Below, one piece after another: positions 53,217 through 61,166 of a stretch of 64,000 bases of DNA. Positions within the stretch are counted from its first letter, which is position 1, and every line of letters starts with the position of its first letter. The notes below the pieces were generated by a model. The model was not told where the DNA came from and made no database searches. It saw only the letters and a list, made by a program, of their open reading frames with translations. The translations under genes were made by a program, and so were the position numbers. The DNA is from Alkalitalea saponilacus (lineage in GTDB: Bacteria; Bacteroidota; Bacteroidia; Bacteroidales; Marinilabiliaceae), in contig NZ_FUYV01000005.1 of assembly GCF_900168165.1 (NCBI RefSeq), forward strand, positions 1-64,000. The letters are read 5' to 3'.

Positions 53217-54737
53217 TTAATGATTCAGCTCCAATAAGTCGTCCATGTATTCGCGATTGTTAGCCAGACGCGGCACTTTATTCTGACCTCCCAATTTCTT
53301 TTTCTTCTTTAACCAGTCGAAAAACAATCCTTTTCGGGCTGTCACCAAATCGGGCATTATAAGGGTCATATCTTTATAACGTTTGGCTTCGTAATCGCTG
53401 TTCACCTCCTTTAAGGTGGCATCCAACAATTCCATGAAATGTTCCGGGCTTTTTGGCTCTGCTTCAAACTCAATGAGCCATTGATGCCTGCCTTTGGATT
53501 CGGCACTCATATAAACCGGAGCCGCGGTGTATTCCTTTATGACTGCTCCGGTCTCTTTGCAAGCTGTTTCCAGGGCTTTCTCGGCATTTTCAATCATCAC
53601 CTCCTCACCAAAAGCATTAATGAAGTGCTTGGTGCGACCGGTTATAATAATTTTATGTGGAGTTTTAGATTCAAAACGAATGGTGTCGCCAATCATATAT
53701 CGCCATAAACCACCATTGGTTGAGATGATCATCGCATAATCTTCATCAGTCTTCACCTCATCAATCAACAACGTTTTTGGGTGATCTTTACCGAGTTCTG
53801 ACAATGGCATGAATTCATAAAACACCCCATAATCAAGCATCAATAACATGGCACTGGATGAAAAATCGTCCTGAATAGCAAAAAATCCTTCCGATGCATT
53901 ATAAGTCTCTAAATAATTCATCTCTTTGGAAGGAATAAGATCGTAATATTGCTGTCGGTACGGCACAAAACTGACGCCTCCATGAATGAAAAGCTCTAAA
54001 TTTGGCCACACTTCCAGGAGGTTCTTTTTCCCGGTAAAATCGAGTACGTTCTTCAATAGCACCAAAAACCACGATGGAACACCTGCAAATGCTGTAACAT
54101 TTTCTTTGACCGTGGTTTCGGTAATCAAACGAAGTTTCTTTTCCCACTCATCCAGTAAGGCAACCTCACGACCCGGTGTTCTCACGAAATTTGTCCAGAA
54201 AGGCATGTTCTCAATTAAAATCGCCGACAAATCACCATAGACGGAGTCATTGCTGAAGTTGTTAATTTGGTTGCTGCCACCTAGTGTCAGAGTTTTCCCG
54301 GTGAGCATTTTATTATCCGGTCGCAGCTCGTTATATATAAGCAGGGTATCTCTACCGCCCTGGTAATGACAATCGTTGAGAGCTTCTTTTGAGATGGGTA
54401 TAAATTTGCTTTTTGATGATGTGGTTCCGCTGCTTTTGGCGAACCACTTTATCTCCCCCGGCCATAACAACCCTTTCTCGCCTTGTCGTAAACGAATGAC
54501 ATGAGGCATAAATGCCTCATAGTCCTGAACAGGAACTCTTTCGCGAAAAGCATCAACACTTCGAATGGATGAAAAATCATACTGTTTGCCATAGACGGTA
54601 TCTTTGGCTTTGTTGATAAGCATCCTGAATTGTTCGTTCTGTACTTCGCCCGGATGATTCCTGAAACGATCTATCTTTGAAATTCGACTGGAGTTAATAA
54701 ATGAAAAAATATCATTGATGATGGGCATACATATCAC
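53217..54737 (-). CDS. GH3 auxin-responsive-promoter family protein (acyl-adenylate/acyl-amide synthetase)
   Basis: 506 residues, ANL-superfamily relatives of plant GH3. KWFAKSSGTTSSKSKFIPIS (phosphate loop), GVSFVPYRQQYYDLIPSKEM, LETYNASEGFFAIQDD and LLMLDYGVFYEFM are diagnostic, then the C-terminal lid. In plants GH3 conjugates amino acids to acyl acids; in Bacteroidota role is unknown. Leads a five-gene operon with a promoter 16 bp upstream of the start. Confidence 0.9.
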   Translation of the reverse strand: MICMPIINDIFSFINSSRISKIDRFRNHPGEVQNEQFRMLINKAKDTVYGKQYDFSSIRSVDAFRERVPVQDYEAFMPHVIRLRQGEKGLLWPGEIKWFAKSSGTTSSKSKFIPISKEALNDCHYQGGRDTLLIYNELRPDNKMLTGKTLTLGGSNQINNFSNDSVYGDLSAILIENMPFWTNFVRTPGREVALLDEWEKKLRLITETTVKENVTAFAGVPSWFLVLLKNVLDFTGKKNLLEVWPNLELFIHGGVSFVPYRQQYYDLIPSKEMNYLETYNASEGFFAIQDDFSSSAMLLMLDYGVFYEFMPLSELGKDHPKTLLIDEVKTDEDYAMIISTNGGLWRYMIGDTIRFESKTPHKIIITGRTKHFINAFGEEVMIENAEKALETACKETGAVIKEYTAAPVYMSAESKGRHQWLIEFEAEPKSPEHFMELLDATLKEVNSDYEAKRYKDMTLIMPDLVTARKGLFFDWLKKKKKLGGQNKVPRLANNREYMDDLLELNH

Positions 54738-54752
54738 TTTTTATTTCTGATT

Positions 54753-54760
54753 CAAAGATA
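54753..54760 (-). promoter_or_regulatory. -7 element of the GH3 operon promoter
   Basis: CAAAGATA on the plus strand is TATCTTTG on the minus strand, matching TAnnTTTG, 15 bp from the GH3 start codon. A -33 element is not evident. Confidence 0.45.
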
Positions 54761-54846
54761 AGGCTTTTTTGATTAAGTGATAAATGCCTGTAAGAATTAG
54801 ATGATTAGATTTTTTAAAAGTTTGTATGAAATAGTTGTTTTGGTAG

Positions 54847-54873
54847 ATGTTTCGGTGCAATGCACCGAAACAT
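54847..54873 (-). terminator. Terminator after the chaperone-like gene
   Basis: 12-bp perfect stem ATGTTTCGGTGC (54847-54858) / GCACCGAAACAT (54862-54873) with loop AAT. It lies after the last gene of the secretion cluster and before the GH3 promoter region. Confidence 0.7.
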
Positions 54874-54956
54874 TAAATTTTAGTTTAACCAATGATGGTG
54901 CTTAATCCTCAAAACTTAAGCTTCAACATTATGGTGATAATAGTTAGAAACCCGGT

Positions 54957-55769
54957 CTACTCAATAACCAAATCCAGTTCAGCGCCTGCCAAATCAGTAC
55001 GGCTGCCATAATCAATAATTCCAAGAATGGAGTAACGACCGGGAGGAAAGTCTTCAGGCAGGCGAAAATTTATTTCCCGTTTACCTCCCGGTAAAACAGT
55101 GAAGGCACGATTCATAATTCGCTGGCTTTCTCCGGTGGTTGCATTAACAATATCAAAATATGGTGCGCAGTCAATGATGGCACGACCTGTATTTTCAACT
55201 TCCATGCGCAGGACTTTCCCCGAGTCATCTGGTCCGGTTACATCTCTAAAACTCAGCACCGATGCTTCGCGCATATTCTCAAGTGCAGGAGGTGTTTGAA
55301 AAACATGGAAAAGAAACTCAAACGTCTGTATGATTTGCATGCCGGTAACATTATCACCACGCTCTTCCAATGCAGTGCGTTCTGTTGCCAGCCTTACCTG
55401 CCCCACTGCCCAGCGAACCGACAAGCCCTCCGAACCGGAAGGCACCTGAAGCCTGACTTCCACATCTCTGGTTTCACCGGGAGCCAACTCAAAGAAAGCC
55501 GGAGAAGCAGTGAGCCAACTGGCACAGCCGTGTTCGTAGTCATCCATAATGGTGGTTTTTCCCTGATTGCCATCTGATGCAAAGTTGGAAAATGAAACCT
55601 GAAAAGTTTCTGCACGGTTTCCATTGTTGGTTACGCGTAAAAGCTGTGTTCCCGATTCACCCGGTGAAAGCTTGTAATAAAACCGTGAAGGAGATATGGA
55701 TGCACTTTGTGAAAATAGAGTGCCTGATATAAAGCAGAATGCTGCAATAAGTATAAATAATCTGTTCAT
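54957..55769 (-). CDS. PapD-like two-domain periplasmic chaperone-type protein
   Basis: 270 residues: signal peptide LFILIAAFCFISGTLFSQ, then two Ig-like domains. Domain 1 starts ISPSRFYYKLSPGESGTQLL with VTNNGN, then ASPAFFELAPGETRDVEVRL and LSVRWAVGQV, the strand order of PapD-type pilus chaperones (and of DUF916-like proteins that accompany WxL surface proteins). Domain 2 ends FTVLPGGKREINFRLPED and YSILGIIDYGSRTDLAGAEL. No membrane span at the C-terminus. Ends the cluster with two subunit-like genes and the usher-like gene, but the IS200 element separates it from the usher. Chaperone role is inference. Confidence 0.6.
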   Translation of the reverse strand: MNRLFILIAAFCFISGTLFSQSASISPSRFYYKLSPGESGTQLLRVTNNGNRAETFQVSFSNFASDGNQGKTTIMDDYEHGCASWLTASPAFFELAPGETRDVEVRLQVPSGSEGLSVRWAVGQVRLATERTALEERGDNVTGMQIIQTFEFLFHVFQTPPALENMREASVLSFRDVTGPDDSGKVLRMEVENTGRAIIDCAPYFDIVNATTGESQRIMNRAFTVLPGGKREINFRLPEDFPPGRYSILGIIDYGSRTDLAGAELDLVIE

Positions 55770-55842
55770 ATTGTTTGATTTAAATTGTCACATGTATCGA
55801 AATATTGAGTATTACATTTCGGCTTGCAAAATAATATTAATA

Positions 55843-56307
55843 TCAATCTTCAATAGGTTTAAAAATGTATTTTTCGTCATATTCAATTTCAAAGTCTTTA
55901 AGGATTTTCGTATATTCTTCCATAAATGATTTTTTCTGATGATGCGTTTTCTGGTTTTCAATGTAAGACGCCACAGCCGGAATTTGAGACTTTGAATATG
56001 AAAATGCACCATATCCATCTTGCCACGAAAACTTTCCGGCAACGAATTTGCTCTCATTAATCCAAAGTGAAGAATCGCCTTTAACATCCCGCATTAAATC
56101 GGATAATGATTGTATTGGCCGCATACCAAAAAGGATATGGACATGGTCAGGCATCCCGTTTATTGAAAGCATTTTATGTCCATGATTTTGTATGATTCCG
56201 GTAATATACTGATAAAGCCGTTGTTCCCATAGTTTTGAAATAAGGGAAAGCCGATTTTTCACAGCAAAAACAGCATGAATATGAATTTGAGTATAGGTGT
56301 TTGGCAT
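55843..56307 (-). mobile_element. tnpA: IS200/IS605-type TnpA transposase gene
   Basis: 154 residues from ATG 56307. HUH motif MPDHVHILF (H-x-H) and Tyr in VASYIENQ are those of Y1 HUH transposases; the start MPNTYTQIHIHAVFAVK is the TnpA_REP/IS200 pattern. It nicks single-stranded DNA at hairpins. No tnpB accompanies it. REP-like hairpins lie immediately upstream (56340-56463). It sits between the usher and chaperone-like genes, same strand. Confidence 0.88.
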
Positions 56308-56339
56308 GTCAGTTTTTGTTAAAACAAGATATAAGAATC

Positions 56340-56463
56340 TTCGCACCGTTAGGTGCGAAAGCTCGGTAAAAATATGCTATGCGAAGTTATCGCCCGCCCC
56401 GTAGGGGCGGAACAAACATCACACAAGTCTCTTTTTACCAACATGTTGCCCCTAACGGGGCAA
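56340..56463. repeat. Cluster of three REP-like hairpins beside TnpA
   Basis: TTCGCACC/GGTGCGAA with loop GTTA (56340-56359); CCGCCCC/GGGGCGG with loop GTA (56394-56410); TTGCCCC/GGGGCAA with loop TAAC (56446-56463). The loops of first and last are complementary, as if one unit appears in both orientations. Such short GC-rich hairpins are the substrates of REP-associated Y1 transposases. Confidence 0.65.
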
Positions 56464-56541
56464 TAAACATCTTTAGAACTCTCCACAATCATCATGCTCG
56501 TTTGTGAGAACTCGGTCTCAAGCTACTTTTCCTCCTACGTA

Positions 56542-59490
56542 TCAATCACCATTTTGGTTCTCAATATTGTTATTGGCCGGTGCCAGTCTGATAGTCCGGC
56601 CGCGTTCCACCAACTGAAAATTAACTGAATAACTGGCTACTGAGCCCGTAACCCTAAGATTTATGTTGTTATCAACCACGCTAAAACGTTCGTCAATGAC
56701 TGCTTCATTTATAGAAATGGTGTAATTGCCTCCCGGAAGATACATCACGTATCTTCCATCTCTGTCGGTCAGAGAACTATAAGAATTTCCACTGGACTGA
56801 TTGATGGCCGTAATGCGGATGTTGTTCAATCGAATATCGCGTTGCTGGCCAAACTGGTCGCGTTGCACCAGAATTGCCCCACTCACACGCGCTCCATCGC
56901 TGTATGGTAAATAATATCTGCCTCGTGCCGTGATTTCCCTGTGAAAACGCTTGGTTTCAGATAGTGCTCCCTGCGCAGACAAGGGAATGGTTTCGATGAT
57001 GTAATTCCCCCGGGGTAAATTCCGGAAATTAACTTCACCGTTATTGTCTGTAATTAAAATATACTCCTCGGTGGTGGCGTAAAAATCGTTCCCCTCCGGG
57101 TCACTCATAGGAGTTTCGAGAGTGGCTTTTACCAAAACATTTGGTATCCCCTGCTCCTGCCGATCCTGCACCCCGTTTCCGTTCATGTCCTGAAATACTA
57201 AGAATTGCGCATCGGAATTCTTAGGAAGGCTGGCAGGCATATTAAAATTAAACTTCACCCCTGCACCAAACTCAAGGTAATCGGTGCTGGTAGAGGGTGT
57301 TAATATATTTTGGGTAGAACCTTCACGAAAAGTCTCCCTTTGGTAACTACCATGGCTAAACAACATGTATCTGCTGTAGAAAGAAAAAACAAATCCGCTG
57401 CGTGCCAGATAGTAAAGTTCAGGTCTGAAATTTACCTGTTGTCTGTTGCGCCAGGTGGAGTAGTTATAGTTTAATCCGGTGTTAAGGTTTATATGCCCGT
57501 CGAACAGCCACAAGTCATGCGTCAGATTACCATACACCTTTTGCGGATTAAACTCAGTACGAACAAACTCCATTTGGTCGAAAATGGTGTAAGGCCCGTA
57601 AAAATATCGAATCGAAGCATTGAGGTCGTTGAATCGCAACGAGGTGCGAAGGTGTGCAGTAAAGATGTTTCCCAAATCGGGATATTCTTCAAAATTCATG
57701 ATACCGGCCAATGCATTGGTAAACACACCAACCCGACTGGTTCGGACGCGATATTCGAAATCCAGCCCGTATTGGTCGCTGTGCATATAGGAACTTCTCA
57801 TCATGTGCCACGAAGGGCCTGCCCCAAAGTGTTCAGCACCTTTACGGTGCTGATATTTAAATGCAACCCGATTGCGTTCATTATAGAGCGAGTCAGAAAC
57901 CAACAGCCCTCTTGAATACCTTTCCGGCTCATAATTATAAACGGAACCATGGAGCTGAAGACTGTTTCTGTTGTCGATGCTGTAAGTAATACTTGTTGAT
58001 GCAGACGTGATTCCGTTTCGCGGAGTATAGCCCGGTGAACCATAATAACCACTTAATGAAATTCCGAACCGGTCGATGCGGGTGTTATATCCCAATGCTC
58101 CGTAAAAGCCATCAACAGTAAAAACAGAATCGGGGTTCCAATTATGATTTTCGGTACTAAAACCGGCAGAGATTCGCACACTGTGGTTGTCCATCAACCT
58201 GGTTGATGCATTCAGTAAGGCCAGGGTTGATTCCGTTCGGCGAAAATCATTATTAATATGTTGCCCATAAAGTTCAGCACGCGTATTTGACATCCGGTAC
58301 ATGTAGTTCACTCCAAAACCCTCGGCTGTGGCAGCATCCAGAAAATTTGGCTGACGCACATAAGTCGCACCCAGGGTATGATTCTGATAGGTATAGCTGC
58401 CCCTTAACCCTTTTCCGCTGATGCCGGCGCCGTGACGATTTAGAGAGAGATTCCCTGCCTCCACGCTGAAAGTGTTGCTAAAATATCCAAGATAATGATA
58501 GTTCCCCCGCAAGGCATCCCAGTCCCATTGGTTATTAATAAAATCTGTCTGGTAATAGTAGTTCAGCATGCCACTGTTTCTTTCGAAATAAGTGGTGCCA
58601 TAAAGATTTAAAGTGGCATAAGTATAATCAGAAGCAATGTTGTATGTATTAAACTCAGCCGTTACAGGCAGAGAGTTAAAACGTGAGGGTTTAACTTTTA
58701 TCTCACTATCAAGTCTGAAGCAGTCAATGGTTCCACTCCAGGTTCGTCCTGTCTGACGAACTGTTGCCTCAGTGGCAACGTGAAACCGTAATCGGTAAGA
58801 CTCCTCAAAATATGATTGTGGTTGAACCACTGCTTTTCGTCCTTCATCATACAAAACAACCGGTATGGTTATGATGGTATCCCTTCCGGGAGGAAGAAAA
58901 ATTCCCTTTTCAATTCCCGAAACAACACTCTCTTTGGTTCTAAAAGCAATCCCGGGATGTGCTTCACCCCGGATGATGAAATTCTCATCGGCATTACCCG
59001 TGTTGGATATACGCAGTTGAACGGAGCCGGTGTCGCGTTCTGCAGGGAAATAGAAACGATGACCGGAGGTAGCTGCCGTCCATGAACTTGTTCGTACAAA
59101 AGAGATGTTCCATTCGGCATTGCCAATGGTGATGCCCCGGGATGTAACTGTTGCATTTACCGGGTAACTGATGTTACCATTTAATTCGCCGCCCGGCATT
59201 AATCGCACCGGCACAAAAACGGAATCACCGGGATTTACAGTAACTGCCCGGGATGTTGAACCCCACAATCTCCAACCTCCGGGAACAGAGATATTAATCT
59301 GTAGTTCCTGATTCTGCCTGGTTCGGTTTCTGATGATTAAAACATTGGATGCCAAACCCTCATCACGAAGTTCGGAATATGGCTCACGAAACTGCACCTC
59401 CACCCCGGAACCCTGAGCCGTGAGCTGCGCTGAGAATGCTGATATAATCAACATGAAAAGAAGCGATATTTTCGTGAGGTGGCGCATCAA
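56542..59490 (-). CDS. Usher-like outer membrane protein with flanking Ig-like domains
   Basis: 982 residues: signal peptide LLFMLIISAFSAQLTAQ; two Ig-like domains to about residue 260 (VNPGDSVFVPVRLMPGG, FFLPP-type linkers); a barrel region of about 500 residues (270-770) with closely spaced aromatic-alternating strands (TYATLNLYGTTYFERN, NYHYLGYFSNTFSVEAG, FSFYSRYMLFSHGSYQ); then two C-terminal beta-sandwich domains, the first opening FLVFQDMNGNGVQDRQEQGI (SdrD-B like) and the second GRYVMYLPGGNYTISI (carboxypeptidase-regulatory like). Ig - barrel - Ig order and barrel length recall PapC/FimD ushers and class 5 TcfC. No close known family seen; the usher role is inference from order of domains and its gene partners. 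Confidence 0.55.
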   Translation of the reverse strand: MMRHLTKISLLFMLIISAFSAQLTAQGSGVEVQFREPYSELRDEGLASNVLIIRNRTRQNQELQINISVPGGWRLWGSTSRAVTVNPGDSVFVPVRLMPGGELNGNISYPVNATVTSRGITIGNAEWNISFVRTSSWTAATSGHRFYFPAERDTGSVQLRISNTGNADENFIIRGEAHPGIAFRTKESVVSGIEKGIFLPPGRDTIITIPVVLYDEGRKAVVQPQSYFEESYRLRFHVATEATVRQTGRTWSGTIDCFRLDSEIKVKPSRFNSLPVTAEFNTYNIASDYTYATLNLYGTTYFERNSGMLNYYYQTDFINNQWDWDALRGNYHYLGYFSNTFSVEAGNLSLNRHGAGISGKGLRGSYTYQNHTLGATYVRQPNFLDAATAEGFGVNYMYRMSNTRAELYGQHINNDFRRTESTLALLNASTRLMDNHSVRISAGFSTENHNWNPDSVFTVDGFYGALGYNTRIDRFGISLSGYYGSPGYTPRNGITSASTSITYSIDNRNSLQLHGSVYNYEPERYSRGLLVSDSLYNERNRVAFKYQHRKGAEHFGAGPSWHMMRSSYMHSDQYGLDFEYRVRTSRVGVFTNALAGIMNFEEYPDLGNIFTAHLRTSLRFNDLNASIRYFYGPYTIFDQMEFVRTEFNPQKVYGNLTHDLWLFDGHINLNTGLNYNYSTWRNRQQVNFRPELYYLARSGFVFSFYSRYMLFSHGSYQRETFREGSTQNILTPSTSTDYLEFGAGVKFNFNMPASLPKNSDAQFLVFQDMNGNGVQDRQEQGIPNVLVKATLETPMSDPEGNDFYATTEEYILITDNNGEVNFRNLPRGNYIIETIPLSAQGALSETKRFHREITARGRYYLPYSDGARVSGAILVQRDQFGQQRDIRLNNIRITAINQSSGNSYSSLTDRDGRYVMYLPGGNYTISINEAVIDERFSVVDNNINLRVTGSVASYSVNFQLVERGRTIRLAPANNNIENQNGD

Positions 59491-59493
59491 TAA

Positions 59494-60069
59494 TTATAAA
59501 TCTTCTACCAAAACGTATTGAATGGTTAAACTGTACAATCCGGCTTTATAGTCAAATCCCGGCACGACTCTCAAATCGATGGAAAACCGGTAGCAATTGG
59601 GATTGACAAGGTAACTGCCGGGTGCATTGGTTCCCTGGTCGGGACAATTAACAGGAAAATCTTCCGCTTCGCTGCCAATGATGTAAACCGGGTCTGTAAT
59701 ATCACTTAACGGCACAAACCCTGAAACCAGAGAGGTATTGCTGAGATTGCGCACCCGCATTTGAAGAATGGATACCGGCGGCTTGTCTCCATGTATAGAG
59801 TAAGTTGAAATCTCATTCCAGAATCCGGGTTCATCCGTCTGCGTTCCCACGTATAAATCCCACTGAACGTCGGACTCAATATTGAGGGTGATGGCGTTTG
59901 AAACGGTTGCTCCGGTCAGGTATTGGTTAACGGTGGTGAAGTTAAACTCCACCGAAGGGGATGTTTTTACGGCAAAGGAAAGTTCATCCTGAGCATTTAT
60001 AAGCCCGGACAAAACAAAGGTGATGGCAAAAACGCAGCAAAAACGTATTAAGGTATGGCGCATGAACAT
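59494..60069 (-). CDS. Secreted subunit-like protein 2 (paralogue of subunit 1)
   Basis: 191 residues with signal peptide ending GLINAQ. Mature part: SPSVEFNFTTVNQYLTG, then ESDVQWDLYVGTQTD, later NPNCYRFSIDLRVVPGF, and C-terminal strand YSLTIQYVLVEDL. Each of these has a counterpart in the 227-residue protein upstream (PQVDFVFRTIQEYQQG, ATMNWDLYAYAST, NPGTHRFRLDMRLVP, YYLEVVYSLVEDL), so they are paralogues. One cysteine pair (NCPDQG and NPNC). Four bases separate it from the usher-like gene. The GxY...Y/V-x-L C-terminal strand resembles Ig-like pilus (spore-coat-U) or WxL subunits. Confidence 0.55.
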   Translation of the reverse strand: MFMRHTLIRFCCVFAITFVLSGLINAQDELSFAVKTSPSVEFNFTTVNQYLTGATVSNAITLNIESDVQWDLYVGTQTDEPGFWNEISTYSIHGDKPPVSILQMRVRNLSNTSLVSGFVPLSDITDPVYIIGSEAEDFPVNCPDQGTNAPGSYLVNPNCYRFSIDLRVVPGFDYKAGLYSLTIQYVLVEDL

Positions 60070-60149
60070 GTTTTAGTTCTAAAATACGCAAAAAAACAGA
60101 AAACAGGGTAAAAACCCTGTTTTCTGACAAAAAATATTTTAAAAACCTA

Positions 60150-60833
60150 TTATAAATCTTCCACTAAGGAATAAACCACCTCAAGATAGTAGTAACCGGC
60201 GGCTGCAAATTCAGGCCCATCAGCACCAATGGCATCTTCAATAGCTACTTCCGAGTTTGGGAATGTTGCAGGGATGTCAGGAACCAGCCTCATATCCAGT
60301 CTGAAACGGTGTGTTCCGGGATTAGCAGCAGCCGTACCGGGAGCAAAAGATTCTCCGGCACCAGTACCAAGTTCTCCGGCCAAAAACTGAGTTTCAATCG
60401 TTGGGCCTCCGCCAGCCTCAGAATTGGTTAATCCTCTTAATGATGTAAAATCATTAAAATTTTGAGGTGCAGAGCTGGCAACAGATGAATTAATCTCAAG
60501 AATTTCTGCCGGCAAAACGGCACTACCATTGCTTGAGTACTGCTCTACCTGAGTCCAGTTGTCGGTACTTGCATAAGCATACAAATCCCAGTTCATGGTG
60601 GCATCAACCTCCAGTTGTACCGCGTTAAAACGGGTAATTCCCTGCTGGTATTCCTGTATGGTTCTGAATACAAAATCCACTTGTGGATTGGTGGTCATGG
60701 TAAGATTGAGAATCCCTCTCAAATCCATGGTCACATAATTATATTCTTCATCGCTGAGCTGTGCAACAGCATTTGGTGCAAATGATAAACCCAGTATCAT
60801 AATTGCAGCAAGTGTAAGTAATTGTTTTCTCAT
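60150..60833 (-). CDS. Secreted subunit-like protein 1
   Basis: 227 residues; signal peptide ends PNAVAQ. Shares with the next gene product the conserved pieces listed there, but has a longer insert (ASSAPQNFNDFTSLRGLTNS and a glycine-rich AGGGPTIETQFLAGELG region) and no cysteines. The C-terminal YYLEVVYSLVEDL matches the last strand of its paralogue. First gene of the minus-strand cluster; 80 bp gap to subunit 2. Could be the structural subunit of a surface fibre; not shown. Confidence 0.55.
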   Translation of the reverse strand: MRKQLLTLAAIMILGLSFAPNAVAQLSDEEYNYVTMDLRGILNLTMTTNPQVDFVFRTIQEYQQGITRFNAVQLEVDATMNWDLYAYASTDNWTQVEQYSSNGSAVLPAEILEINSSVASSAPQNFNDFTSLRGLTNSEAGGGPTIETQFLAGELGTGAGESFAPGTAAANPGTHRFRLDMRLVPDIPATFPNSEVAIEDAIGADGPEFAAAGYYYLEVVYSLVEDL

Positions 60834-61166
60834 AACCCAAATATTAATTTTAAAATAAGTGATTTCTTAATTCAAGATAATTCATTTTTGGATTAATGTA
60901 AAGAGTTATTAAGGCTGATTTGGTGAGTCTATTATACTTCAACCTTTGACTTAAGGTTTCCATTTTGTTAAATATTTTTGAGAAATCTGTTTAAAAGAGA
61001 TTTTGACCACGCAGTAAACCAATTAAAAGCAATGCTTCTTTATTTAATTATAGCCCTTTGTGTACTTGACCGGATTCTTTGTGCTCATTGTGGTTTATTG
61101 GTTCTAATATGGCTAAACCATCATATTTTTTATATTTTTGGTGTTCAATAGTATAAAATCAGACAC
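60834..61166. other. Divergent gap between secretion cluster and yfhO-like gene
   Basis: 333 bp with no gene. Contains the forward promoter at 61133. On the minus strand I found no exact TAnnTTTG for the cluster. Sequence is AT-rich. Confidence 0.5.
61133..61140 (+). promoter_or_regulatory. -7 element before the YfhO-like gene
   Basis: TATTTTTG matches TAnnTTTG and lies 26 bp before the start codon at 61167. No clear -33 element. Confidence 0.4.
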
